A DNA stretch of 64,000 nucleotides from Bacteroidota bacterium (GTDB taxonomy: Bacteria; Bacteroidota; Ignavibacteria; UBA10030; SZUA-254). The notes under the pieces were generated by a model. The model worked only from the letters and a program-made list of their open reading frames with translations, did no database searches and was not told the origin of the DNA. The position numbers were made by a program, and so were the translations under genes. The stretch is taken from assembly GCA_036522515.1 (NCBI GenBank), contig DATDFQ010000043.1, forward strand, positions 62,001-126,000. The letters are read 5' to 3'. Of the stretch, positions 1 to 8,116 are shown in pieces; within the stretch, counting starts at the first letter, position 1; every line of letters begins with the position of its first letter.

Positions 1-885
1 GATCCGCTCGGTGCGCACACCGTCTATCTCCCCAAATACAAGGATGTGCAGAAATCTCTTGTGAAAGAGCACAAGGGGGGCGACATTTATCACGCAGCTC
101 CGCCCCGGACCATCGATAATTTCGACAAGAACGGGAAACCGATTTTGAAGCGCCAGAAGGGATTGCCGCCCGACAAGCACAGCAACATCCTCTTCGCCGA
201 TCAACTCGCGCTCAAGCTCAACATTGCGGCGAGCGATTCGGGAGACTTCCCTCCGGGCTTCGGAGACCTGATTTACAACAATCTGCTCGACGTCACGCCC
301 TTCAACGGGTTGGACCTCCGCACGATCGCGATTCACGTCGACAGTTTCCTCGCCAGGTCTGCGACTCCCTTCGGTGTCACCGACTCGAACGTCTACCTGC
401 GGATCCTGACGAATCTCGACACCGCCTTCTCGGGCCCTTTCGATACGATTTCGTGGAGCGGGGATAATGTGATCTGCACGGGTGTCAAACCCATTTTCCA
501 GGTTCCGTACCTCCATGCAGGCCCGAACGCGCAACCTGTAACCAGGGGCCCGGCGCATCATAACCCGGCGCATTACCTCCCGTCGGTCTTCTCCCTGCGG
601 CAGAACTACCCCAATCCGTTCAACCCCACGACGGTCATCGAATTCGAGCTCGCACAGGAAGCGATCGTGACCGTGAAGGTCTACAATATCGTGGGCCAGG
701 AAGTCGCGACCCTGCTCGATCGCCAATCGATGGACGAGGGAGAGCAGGAAGTATCCTTCGATGCGAGGAACATGCCGTCGGGCGTCTATTTCTACCGTCT
801 TATCGCCAGCGGCATAGGGGATCCCGAGGAGGGGATCGCCGCCCGCACGTTCGTGAGCGTCAAGAAGATGCTCCTTCTGAAGTAA
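1..885 (+). CDS. T9SS-exported protein, C-terminal part (5' end outside window)
   Basis: The frame is open from base 1, so the gene starts upstream of the window; 294 residues are visible. The last ~95 residues (from about base 590) form a T9SS type A sorting domain: the entry motif QNYPNPFNPTT, a V-K-V-Y-N-I-V-G-Q-E-V strand and a final G-V-Y-F-Y-R segment ending in a Lys-rich tail. In this family that domain directs the protein across the outer membrane by the Por system and is usually removed. The upstream ~190 visible residues match nothing I recognise, so the function of the cargo is unknown. The gene ends 40 bases before a strong hairpin terminator shared with the convergent operon. Confidence 0.85.
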   Translation, partial: DPLGAHTVYLPKYKDVQKSLVKEHKGGDIYHAAPPRTIDNFDKNGKPILKRQKGLPPDKHSNILFADQLALKLNIAASDSGDFPPGFGDLIYNNLLDVTPFNGLDLRTIAIHVDSFLARSATPFGVTDSNVYLRILTNLDTAFSGPFDTISWSGDNVICTGVKPIFQVPYLHAGPNAQPVTRGPAHHNPAHYLPSVFSLRQNYPNPFNPTTVIEFELAQEAIVTVKVYNIVGQEVATLLDRQSMDEGEQEVSFDARNMPSGVYFYRLIASGIGDPEEGIAARTFVSVKKMLLLK

Positions 886-924
886 CGCTCCGCCGCCCGC
901 ATGATTGCGGGCTCCCCGGAAATC

Positions 925-967
925 AAAAACCCCAGCCTGACGGAATCAGGCTGGGGTTTGTTTTTAA
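925..967. terminator. Bidirectional Rho-independent terminator
   Basis: An 11-bp perfect stem (CCCCAGCCTGA / TCAGGCTGGGG, 930-940 and 946-956) with a 5-base loop lies between two convergent transcription units. It is followed by TTTGTTTTT on the plus strand and by TTTTTGATTT on the minus strand, so it can end both the T9SS cargo gene and the nucleoside salvage operon. Confidence 0.92.
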
Positions 968-983
968 GGTCGCCACCCCCGCG

Positions 984-1814
984 TCAGACCCCGGCCTTGC
1001 CAACTGCGGCAACGAACCCGTTCAACAGCGACTCCAGGGGCTTCTTCACCCGCGCGGCGACTTCCGTCACCTCCGCGTGCGTCAGTTTCTCCTCCCCGAT
1101 GCCGGTGGCGTGGTTCGTGATGCAGGAAATCCCGGCCACCCGCATACCCAGGGCGTGGGCGAGGGATGCCTCATTGACCGTCGACATCCCGATCGCGTCT
1201 CCGCCGGCGCGCCGGATCATTTCCACCTCCGCGGCGGTCTCGTAACTCGGCCCCTTGATGCCGCAGTAGACACCCTGCCTGAGCTCGATTCCCCGCTCCT
1301 TTCCCACGCCGGCGATGATGCCCTGCAAACCGCCGTCGTACAGGTTCGCCCCCCGGCCGGGGAGAGGCGCGGCCCGGAGCGGATTCTCGAATGTAAGGTT
1401 GATCTGGTCGGTGATCAGCATCAGGTCCGCCGGTTGGAAGTTCCGGTTGACCCCGCCGGCGGCATTCGTCATGAGAAGCACCCTGATCCCGAGCTTCTGC
1501 GCGACCCGGATCGGAAAGAGAACCGACTCGAGATCCCCGGATTCGTAAAAATGCACCCTCCCCTGGAACACCATGAGGGAGACCCCGTTGAGCTTACCGC
1601 AGATGATCGCGCCGTTGTGCCCCTGGACCGTCGAGCGGGGGTAATGAGGAATTGAATCGTTCTGCACCGCGGTGGAGGAGCGGAGCGTCGCGCCAAACTC
1701 TCCCATCCCCGATCCGAGTATGATCCCGATCTTCGGGCGGTAGGAAACGATCGAGCGGATATGCCCCGCGGCTTCCTCGACCCGGATTGCCAACTCTTTC
1801 CCCCTCTCAGTCAC
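984..1814 (-). CDS. punA: Purine nucleoside phosphorylase (trimeric, inosine/guanosine type)
   Basis: 276 residues, the usual length of the trimeric PNP family. It splits purine nucleosides with phosphate to free base and (deoxy)ribose-1-phosphate in the cytoplasm. Visible landmarks: the phosphate-binding ILGSGMGEF near residue 31, VFQGRVHFYE, MTNAAGGVN, the base-binding GPSYETAAE and MSTVNE segments, and ITNHATG. The Glu of YETAAE and the Asn of TNHATG are the pair that in this family recognises 6-oxopurines. The start is GTG at 1814, preceded by GAGGAA, 9 bases after the permease stop. It is the last gene of the operon: the bases released here come from the nucleosides the upstream transporter is predicted to import. 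Confidence 0.93.
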   Translation of the reverse strand: MTERGKELAIRVEEAAGHIRSIVSYRPKIGIILGSGMGEFGATLRSSTAVQNDSIPHYPRSTVQGHNGAIICGKLNGVSLMVFQGRVHFYESGDLESVLFPIRVAQKLGIRVLLMTNAAGGVNRNFQPADLMLITDQINLTFENPLRAAPLPGRGANLYDGGLQGIIAGVGKERGIELRQGVYCGIKGPSYETAAEVEMIRRAGGDAIGMSTVNEASLAHALGMRVAGISCITNHATGIGEEKLTHAEVTEVAARVKKPLESLLNGFVAAVGKAGV

Positions 1815-1823
1815 GGGCGTTCC

Positions 1824-2723
1824 TCACGAGGCCTCTTTTTCGTAAGGCACGCCGTCCGCCGCGGGGGGAGTGGATCGCCCGATGAAACCGGCGAGGACGA
1901 TCATGGTCAATACGTAGGGGATCATCTGGATGAGCTGCAGGTAGCGCGAGGAGGTCTGAAGCTGTATGGTGAGAGTCTCGGCGAGTCCGAAGAGGAGGGC
2001 GGCTCCCGCGGCGCCCGTCGGGCTCCATTTTCCGATGATCATCGCGGCCAGGGCGATGAATCCCCGCCCTGCCGACATCCCGTCGGTGAAACTGTGCTGG
2101 TCGATTGCGAGCCACGCCCCCGCGAGTCCGGCGAAGCCGCCGCTGATCAGCACCCCCGCATACCGCACGCTGCCGACGCTCACTCCGAGCGTATCGGCGG
2201 CCTCGGGGTGTTCGCCGACCGCCCTCAACCGCAACCCGAATTTCGTCCGGAAAAGCACCAGATTGGAGATGACGAGAAGAAGGACCGTGACGGGGATGAA
2301 CGGGGAGCGGAGAAACGGGACGCTCATCAGGCTCTCCCACTGTTCCATTCCCACGATCCTCGCGGAATTGCTCGAGCTGTTGAAGATCAGCTGGCACGAG
2401 AACTTTGTAATGCCGACCGCAAAGAGATTGATCGCGATCCCGCTGACGATCTGATCCGCCTTGAAGGTGACGGAAATCAATCCATGGAGGAGGGCCGTGG
2501 CTATTCCGGCAACGGTGCCGGCGGCGATTCCAAGCAGGGGGCTCCCCGTATAGTACGTGACGACGGTGGTAGCGAAGGCCGCTATCAACAGGATCCCTTC
2601 CAGGGCGATGTTCACCACTCCTCCGCGCTCGCTGAAGGTGGCGCCGATCGCGGGGAGCGCATACGGAATCGAGATCCTGAGGACCTGGATGAGGAACACG
2701 ACGCTGAAGATCGTCTCGATCAT
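1824..2723 (-). CDS. Nucleoside ABC transporter permease (second of two)
   Basis: 299 residues, almost entirely hydrophobic with about eight predicted membrane segments; BPD_transp_2 family, similar in layout to B. subtilis NupQ. The segment ERGGVVNIALEGILL near residue 30 is the typical cytoplasmic-loop signature of BMP-linked permeases. It should form the membrane channel with the neighbouring permease. Its ATG overlaps the previous permease's TGA by 4 bases (ATGA), pointing to translational coupling. Substrate assignment to nucleosides rests on the operon (cdd, tdk, PNP) and is an inference. Confidence 0.88.
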   Translation of the reverse strand: MIETIFSVVFLIQVLRISIPYALPAIGATFSERGGVVNIALEGILLIAAFATTVVTYYTGSPLLGIAAGTVAGIATALLHGLISVTFKADQIVSGIAINLFAVGITKFSCQLIFNSSSNSARIVGMEQWESLMSVPFLRSPFIPVTVLLLVISNLVLFRTKFGLRLRAVGEHPEAADTLGVSVGSVRYAGVLISGGFAGLAGAWLAIDQHSFTDGMSAGRGFIALAAMIIGKWSPTGAAGAALLFGLAETLTIQLQTSSRYLQLIQMIPYVLTMIVLAGFIGRSTPPAADGVPYEKEAS

Positions 2724-3790
2724 GCGGGGGCCAGGGTTGCGGCCCGCTGCCGGAAGCGAAGCATCCAGCGGTTGGCCAGCCGGGTCAGGATGATCACGAA
2801 GAGGATGATGATCGCCTGGAGTATGTTGGCGAGCTCCTTCGGGACGAGGGTATTGATGGTGAGGCTTCCGTATTCCAGGACTCCAAAAAAGAGCGCGGTC
2901 GCTATAATGCCGACGGGATGGTTTTTCGCAAGGAGGGCGACCGCGATCCCGATGAACCCGATCCCCTCGGAGAAACCGAGCTCAAAGTAGTGCTTGTACC
3001 CGAGCACAAAATTACTTCCGACCAGCCCCGCGAGAGCGCCGGAGAGGGTCATGGCGATGATCATCTGGCCGCGAACCCGAATCCCCCCGTAGAGCGCGGC
3101 GTTTCTGTTGAGGCCGGTGGCCCGGAGCTCATACCCGGGCCGCGTCCTCCAGAGGAGGAAATAGATTCCGAAGCAGGCGAGCACTGCCAGAAGGAGGCTG
3201 AAATTCACCGGAGCGCCCCGTAACTGATCCATCACGGCTTCGAGGCGTGGTATTTCGGCCGCCTGCGCGATGCGGGGGGTATGCACGCTCGCCGGGACAA
3301 AGAACACGTTTGAAACGAGGTAGCTGACAAGGGCCGAGGCGATGAAATTCATCATGATCGTATTGATGACCTCGTGGGAGCCGAACCGGGCCTTCAGAAG
3401 ACCCGGGACGAATCCCCAGAGGGCGCCGCCCGCCATCCCCGCGAGAAGGGCTGCCGGAATGAGAACGAGAGGGGGGAGCCCCTCGCCTGAAAATCCGACC
3501 AGCGCGGTGACGAACGCGCCGACGGTCAGCTGCCCCTCGGCGCCGATATTGAACAGTCCCGCGCGGAAGCTGATCGCCGCGGCGAGCCCGGTGAACATGA
3601 GCGGAGTGGCCTTAAAGAGCACCTGGCCGATGCCGTACGCGCTTCCGAACGTCTGCGAGAAGAAGAGGCCGTAGACATCGAGGGGGTTCTTGCCGAGCCC
3701 GACGATAAACACCGCCCCGACAAGCAGCGACGCCGCGGAAGCGATCGCAGGGCCGGCGAGAAGGGACACGATATGCGTGACGATCTTCAA
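2720..3790 (-). CDS. Nucleoside ABC transporter permease (first of two)
   Basis: 356 residues with many hydrophobic segments, BPD_transp_2 family, NupP-like. It carries the ISFRAGLFNIGAEGQL signature typical of the longer BMP-linked permease. The start is TTG at 3790, overlapping the ATPase stop as TTGA; no better start exists nearby, and the 4-base overlap mirrors the other junctions in this operon. It probably pairs with the downstream permease as a heterodimeric channel. Confidence 0.88.
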   Translation of the reverse strand: MKIVTHIVSLLAGPAIASAASLLVGAVFIVGLGKNPLDVYGLFFSQTFGSAYGIGQVLFKATPLMFTGLAAAISFRAGLFNIGAEGQLTVGAFVTALVGFSGEGLPPLVLIPAALLAGMAGGALWGFVPGLLKARFGSHEVINTIMMNFIASALVSYLVSNVFFVPASVHTPRIAQAAEIPRLEAVMDQLRGAPVNFSLLLAVLACFGIYFLLWRTRPGYELRATGLNRNAALYGGIRVRGQMIIAMTLSGALAGLVGSNFVLGYKHYFELGFSEGIGFIGIAVALLAKNHPVGIIATALFFGVLEYGSLTINTLVPKELANILQAIIILFVIILTRLANRWMLRFRQRAATLAPA

Positions 3791-5304
3791 TTCAGCGCCG
3801 CCGCTTCCTGTTTCTGGGACCCCGTCATGTAGAGCCCGAGCTCCCGCTCCGATGTGCCGGAGGAACGAAAACTCCCGGTGATCCGTCCCTCGTACATGAC
3901 GACGATCCGGTCTGAGAGCGAGAGGAGTTCGGACAGGTCCGACGATACCAGAAGAATCGCCCTCCCCAGGTTCCGTTCCCGTATCATGGCCCGGTGAACG
4001 AAGTCGATCGCCCTGATGTCCAGTCCGCGGGTCGGCTGGCAGGCGATGATGAATTCCGTCCCCTTCGAGAGCTCCCTGCCGATGACGACCTTCTGCTGGT
4101 TTCCTCCGGAGAGCGAGCCTGCAGGGAGCCGGGCGTCCGGCGGCCTGACGTTATACTCACGGATGATCCACTCCGAGTATTCGTCAATGGCTTTTTGTCG
4201 GAGAAGGGAATGCCTCGAAAAGAGGCGTTCGCGGTGCCGGCCAAGGATGAGATTCTCTGCCATGCTGAATTCGACAATGATACCGAACTTGAGCCGGTCC
4301 TCCGGGATATGGGCGACGGCGATTTCCCGGCTTCCCGGGAGCAGGTGTATTCCGCCGATCTCCACGGATCCCGCGGATGCCGGCCGGAGCCCTGCAAGGA
4401 CGTGGACCAGGTCCGATTGCCCGTTCCCCTCGACCGCGGCGATCCCGAGAATCTCGCCGCCCGCAATCGAAAGGGAGACGTCCCTCACGACGGGAAGATT
4501 CCGTTCGTTCATTGCGCTGAGGTTCCGGATGATGACGCGCGGATCGGGCGTGCGGGAGGAGGTTTTTTCGGCCGGCGCTCCGGCCTCGTCGCCCACCATC
4601 ATCCGGGCGAGCTCGCGGACGTTCGTCGACCGTGTTTCCACCTCGCCGGCCACGGAACCGTGACGCATGACCGTCACCCTGTCGCTGATCGAGATGACTT
4701 CGCTCAGCTTATGCGTGATCAGAATGACCGTCTTCCCCTGGCTCTTCAACAGCCTGATAGTACCGAAGAACTCCTCGACCTCCTGCGGAGTCAGGACCGG
4801 CGTCGGCTCGTCGAGGATGAGCAGTTCCGCCTTCCGGTAGAGGATCTTGAGGATTTCAACCCGTTGCTGCAATCCGACGGAGAGAGAGTCGATCTTCGCC
4901 CGGGAATCGACCTGAAGGCGGTATGTTTCCGAGAGCCGGTCGATTTCCCGCTCGGCGTCCCGCATGTTGAGGCTGCCGAAGCGGCCGCCCGGCTCTGTCC
5001 CGAGGATGATATTCTCCGTGACGGTAAAGGTGGGAATCAGCATGAAGTGCTGGTGAAGCATGCCGATTCCGAGGGAGATGGCTTTCCGGGGGCTGGTCAT
5101 GCGCACCTCGCGGCCGTCGACCGAGATCCGGCCCGCATCGGGGGCGTACATGCCGTACAGGATCTTCATGAGAGTGGACTTGCCCGCCCCGTTCTCGCCG
5201 ACGAGCGCATGGATCTCGCCTTTGCGAATCCGGACGGTGACACGGTCGTTGGCCTTGACGGCGCCGAACGTTTTTGTGATATCCTGCAGTTCAGCGAGGT
5301 ACAC
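3787..5304 (-). CDS. Nucleoside ABC transporter, double ATPase subunit
   Basis: 505 residues with two ABC domains in tandem, like B. subtilis NupO. Domain 1: Walker A GENGAGKST, the family-specific signature LSVGLQQRVEI and Walker B LLILDEPT. Domain 2: signature SLSGGNQQKVV and the altered Walker B ACQPTRGLD, both usual for this subfamily. The open frame runs 160 codons further upstream, but that part overlaps the lipoprotein gene and has no family resemblance. I place the start at GTG 5304, which begins V-Y-L-A-E-L-Q-D-I just before the first strand of the domain. No clear Shine-Dalgarno sequence precedes it, so the start is the least certain part. Confidence 0.9.
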   Translation of the reverse strand: MYLAELQDITKTFGAVKANDRVTVRIRKGEIHALVGENGAGKSTLMKILYGMYAPDAGRISVDGREVRMTSPRKAISLGIGMLHQHFMLIPTFTVTENIILGTEPGGRFGSLNMRDAEREIDRLSETYRLQVDSRAKIDSLSVGLQQRVEILKILYRKAELLILDEPTPVLTPQEVEEFFGTIRLLKSQGKTVILITHKLSEVISISDRVTVMRHGSVAGEVETRSTNVRELARMMVGDEAGAPAEKTSSRTPDPRVIIRNLSAMNERNLPVVRDVSLSIAGGEILGIAAVEGNGQSDLVHVLAGLRPASAGSVEIGGIHLLPGSREIAVAHIPEDRLKFGIIVEFSMAENLILGRHRERLFSRHSLLRQKAIDEYSEWIIREYNVRPPDARLPAGSLSGGNQQKVVIGRELSKGTEFIIACQPTRGLDIRAIDFVHRAMIRERNLGRAILLVSSDLSELLSLSDRIVVMYEGRITGSFRSSGTSERELGLYMTGSQKQEAAALN

Positions 5305-5333
5305 GGAGGCCGGGCGGCTACTGGCGGGAGGAA

Positions 5334-6380
5334 TTATTGATAGGAAACCTTGATTTCCCCGGAGATGATCTTGCTCCGAATCTCCTCGACTTTTGAATGG
5401 ACGTTGTCGGGGATGAGGGCCTTGTTGTGTTCGTCGTAGATGTAATCGACGCCCTTGGAACGGATGTCGAACATCACCGCGCGGCCGCCGGGAAACTTGC
5501 CTTCCTTTTGAGCTTTGATGATTTCGAACACGGAGTTGTCGACGACCTTGATCATGCTCGTCAGGATGTACCCCGGAGCTTCGAGATACTGGTCGGAATC
5601 GACCCCGATCGCCAGTTTGTGTTTTTCGCGCGCCGCCTCGAAGACTCCCAGTCCCGTGACCCCCGAGGCGTGGTAGATGATATCCGCTCCCCGGCCGTAT
5701 TGTCCGAGCCCCAGCTCCTTTCCCTTTCCGGGATTCTTGAACGCGTCCCCGGTGATCCCGGCGTAGGAAACGAGCACGTCGCATCCGGGATTCGCATACT
5801 TCGCCCCGGCGACGTACCCGACTTCGAACTTTTTGATGAGCGGCGACTGCATGCCCCCCACGAAACCGATCACATTGGTCTTCGTCATGAGGGCGGCGAG
5901 AGCTCCGACCAGAAACGAGCCCTCCTCTTCCTTGAATTCCAGCGCCACGAGGTTGGGAGGGAGGGCTTTGGACGAGTCATAGGTGTAATCGACGCACGCG
6001 AAGTTCTTGCCCGGGAACTCCTTCGCGACGTTCGTGATATCGTCCGTGAAGATGAACCCTATTCCGAAAATCAGCCCGATGTCGGCGCGGCTCGCAAACT
6101 GCCGGAGGGCGGCTTCCCGGTCGGCTCCCGGCCCCGGCTCGAGGTACTCGAAGTTGATCCCGAGCTCTTTCTTTGCCCTCTCGAGGCCCCTATAGGCCGC
6201 GTCGTTGAACGACTTGTCTCCCCGGCCCCCCACATCGAAGACAAGGCCGACGGTCAGCGAGGGGGGAGATTGTTCCTGGTTGTTCTTTTTCCCGCACCCT
6301 CCTCCGAGCAGACCGAGGAGCGAGAGCAGCAGTATCGCACAGGTCCGGAGCCGCCGTATTGCGTATGTTCCGATCTTCAT
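5334..6380 (-). CDS. BMP-family nucleoside-binding lipoprotein
   Basis: 348 residues. Residues 1-28 form a lipoprotein signal peptide ending L-G-G-G-C with the lipidated Cys at 29, so the mature protein should be membrane-anchored and act as the substrate-binding subunit of the ABC importer encoded next. The start of the mature fold (LTVGLVFDVGGRGDKSFND) is the hallmark of the BMP/PnrA/TmpC purine nucleoside receptor family. It lies between tdk and the ATPase gene in a co-directional operon with 15- to 30-base gaps. Confidence 0.92.
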   Translation of the reverse strand: MKIGTYAIRRLRTCAILLLSLLGLLGGGCGKKNNQEQSPPSLTVGLVFDVGGRGDKSFNDAAYRGLERAKKELGINFEYLEPGPGADREAALRQFASRADIGLIFGIGFIFTDDITNVAKEFPGKNFACVDYTYDSSKALPPNLVALEFKEEEGSFLVGALAALMTKTNVIGFVGGMQSPLIKKFEVGYVAGAKYANPGCDVLVSYAGITGDAFKNPGKGKELGLGQYGRGADIIYHASGVTGLGVFEAAREKHKLAIGVDSDQYLEAPGYILTSMIKVVDNSVFEIIKAQKEGKFPGGRAVMFDIRSKGVDYIYDEHNKALIPDNVHSKVEEIRSKIISGEIKVSYQ

Positions 6381-6395
6381 GGATTTACCTCTTTA

Positions 6396-6986
6396 TCACC
6401 TTTCCGATTCCGAAGGAGGCACGAAACACTTGCGGCAACGGGCTTCGTACACATCGCGTGCTCCCACAACCACCAGCTCCTGTTGCTGGGTGATTCGTTG
6501 AGTTCTGTCGGCGGGATTGCCGCAGACCATGCAGATCGCAAGAGTCTTCGTTATATACTCTCCCAGGGCGAGCAGCTCGGGCATAGGCCCGAACGGCCTC
6601 CCCCGGTAGTCCTGGTCGAGCCCCGCGATGATGACCCGCTTCCCCGAGTTCGCAAGTCTTTCACAAACTTCAATCAGGCTCGGCTCGAAGAACTGGGCTT
6701 CATCCACCCCGATGACTTGAGCCTTCCCGCCTAAGTCACAAATTTCAAGGGGGTTATCAATGACATTTGAAGTCAGAAATTGCTCGCTGTGCGAGACGAT
6801 CTGCGTCGTGCTGTACCTGTTATCGACCTTCGGCTTGAAGATCACCACCTGCTGCTTGGCAATCTGGGCCCGCCTGAGCCGCCGGATCAACTCTTCGGTC
6901 TTGCCGCTGAACATGCACCCGGTGATGACCTCTATCCAGCCGGTGTTGAAGGGCATGTTATGAAGGGTGACTGGTTCCATCTGCAT
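6396..6986 (-). CDS. tdk: Thymidine kinase, type II
   Basis: Up to 196 residues. It phosphorylates thymidine with ATP in the salvage pathway. Landmarks: Walker A GCMFSGKTEELIRR, the VIGVDEAQFF Walker B / catalytic Glu, the lasso segment around GRPFGPMPELL, and a four-Cys zinc site (C-M-V-C and C-R-K-C). The ATG at 6986 overlaps the end of cdd by 29 bases and gives an N-terminal leader of the length seen in relatives. ATG 6956, two bases after the cdd stop, would give 186 residues and keeps every motif; neither has a clear ribosome site. Confidence 0.93.
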   Translation of the reverse strand: MQMEPVTLHNMPFNTGWIEVITGCMFSGKTEELIRRLRRAQIAKQQVVIFKPKVDNRYSTTQIVSHSEQFLTSNVIDNPLEICDLGGKAQVIGVDEAQFFEPSLIEVCERLANSGKRVIIAGLDQDYRGRPFGPMPELLALGEYITKTLAICMVCGNPADRTQRITQQQELVVVGARDVYEARCRKCFVPPSESER

Positions 6987-7383
6987 GCTGAATTGGAAGA
7001 AGCTTATCCCTGAACGGGACCGGGAGCAGGGCGCCTGACTTGTAGCTTTTCGTCTTTCCTTTTGAATTCACAAGGATGAGCTCGATGTTTCCGGCCAAGT
7101 CATGGATCACCTGCCGGCATGCTCCGCACGGAGAGACAAATTCCTCGGAGTCGGTCGCGATCGCCATGGCACTAAAGCTCTTTTCCGACTCCGAGACCGC
7201 CTTAAACAGGGCGGTGCGCTCGGCGCAGATCGTCAGGCTGAAGGAGCTCGATTCGATGTTGCAGCCGGAATAAACCTTCCCGGACTTCGCCAGGAGGGCA
7301 GCCCCGACGCGGAACCTGGAATATGGTGAGTAGGAGTGTTTCTTGGCTTGTTTTGCGGCTTTAGCAAGCGCCTGATAGTTCAC
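6958..7383 (-). CDS. cdd: Cytidine deaminase
   Basis: 141 residues, the usual size of the homotetrameric enzyme that converts (deoxy)cytidine to (deoxy)uridine. The zinc site is complete: T-I-C-A-E-R (zinc Cys plus the proton-shuttling Glu) and P-C-G-A-C (two zinc Cys). The start is GTG at 7383. It is the first gene of the nucleoside salvage operon; the predicted promoter lies 28 bases upstream. Confidence 0.93.
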   Translation of the reverse strand: MNYQALAKAAKQAKKHSYSPYSRFRVGAALLAKSGKVYSGCNIESSSFSLTICAERTALFKAVSESEKSFSAMAIATDSEEFVSPCGACRQVIHDLAGNIELILVNSKGKTKSYKSGALLPVPFRDKLLPIQHADGTSHPS

Positions 7384-7410
7384 TAGCGGTTCAAGTGATG
7401 TGAATCTGGC

Positions 7411-7441
7411 GAAATATAGAAAAAGCCCCTGTGAGAATCAA
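7411..7441 (-). promoter_or_regulatory. Predicted promoter of the nucleoside salvage operon
   Basis: On the minus strand TTG (7441-7439), then exactly 20 bases, then TATATTTC (7418-7411). This fits the Bacteroidota-type promoter (TTG/TTTG, about 19-20 bases, TAnnTTTG) and recurs with the same spacing at other sites in the window. Transcription would begin near 7404, about 20 bases before cdd. The upstream element overlaps the stop codon of the preceding methyltransferase gene. Confidence 0.6.
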
Positions 7442-8115
7442 GGGAGGAGCCGCGCCTCGTAGACGGACAATTCTTCAAAGAAGAGAGCCCTGGTGTGAAC
7501 GCACTCCATCGAAAACCCCGCGGCCCGCGCGATCCCGGAAACCCTCGGAATCTCCATATCGGAGGAGAGGATCAAGAGGATGGAGCCCGCCTTGCGCACG
7601 AAGCGGCCGGCGAGGGAAAAGAAACCCCGGATGATCGCGTAATCTGCGCCTCCATGCCATGCCATCGCGGCCATGTCCTTCGGATTTCCGGTATAGAAGG
7701 GGGGATTGAAGAGAATGGTGTCGAAGCGCTCGCCCGCCCCGAGCGGCTCGAACAGATTGCCGCAGAGCGCCCGCACCCGGACCCGGGCGCGGGATGCGTT
7801 CACGCGGGTGGCTTCGGCCGCCGCCGGGTTGATGTCGATGGAGGTGACCGATGCACCCCGGCCGGCCGCGACGAGGGAAAGAATTCCGGAGCCGCATCCC
7901 ATATCGAGGACCGCCTTCCCCTCCAGGGGCGCTTCCTGCAGGTAGTGCGCGAACGTCTTGCTGCTGAAAAAGAGGCCGGGATGGAAGACCCCGGGAGGGA
8001 CGTCGAGGGTGTAGCCCATGACTCTCGCCCGGTCGGTCCTCCCGAGCCTGGGCCGGGCATAGAAGCGGTAGGCGACCGAAAAACAAGCCCGCCTCGCGAT
8101 GGTCCGGATCGACAC
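7438..8115 (-). CDS. Class I SAM-dependent methyltransferase, RsmC/HemK-like
   Basis: 225 residues. Motif I is VLDMGCGSGILS, motif II ends in SIDINPAA, and motif IV is NPPFY. NPPF/Y is characteristic of enzymes methylating an amino or amide nitrogen (on bases or Gln), so an N-methyltransferase acting on a nucleic acid, protein or small molecule is possible; the substrate cannot be read from the sequence. GTG start one base after the stop of the radical SAM gene upstream. It is the last gene of the 11-gene cluster, and its stop overlaps the promoter of the next operon. Confidence 0.82.
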   Translation of the reverse strand: MSIRTIARRACFSVAYRFYARPRLGRTDRARVMGYTLDVPPGVFHPGLFFSSKTFAHYLQEAPLEGKAVLDMGCGSGILSLVAAGRGASVTSIDINPAAAEATRVNASRARVRVRALCGNLFEPLGAGERFDTILFNPPFYTGNPKDMAAMAWHGGADYAIIRGFFSLAGRFVRKAGSILLILSSDMEIPRVSGIARAAGFSMECVHTRALFFEELSVYEARLLP

Positions 8116-8116
8116 G

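Noticed and set aside
5305..5784. Extra 160 codons at the front of the nucleoside ABC ATPase
   Set aside because: They overlap the BMP lipoprotein gene in another frame, are Arg/Gly-rich without any fold, and the ATPase domain starts at GTG 5304 with normal family length.
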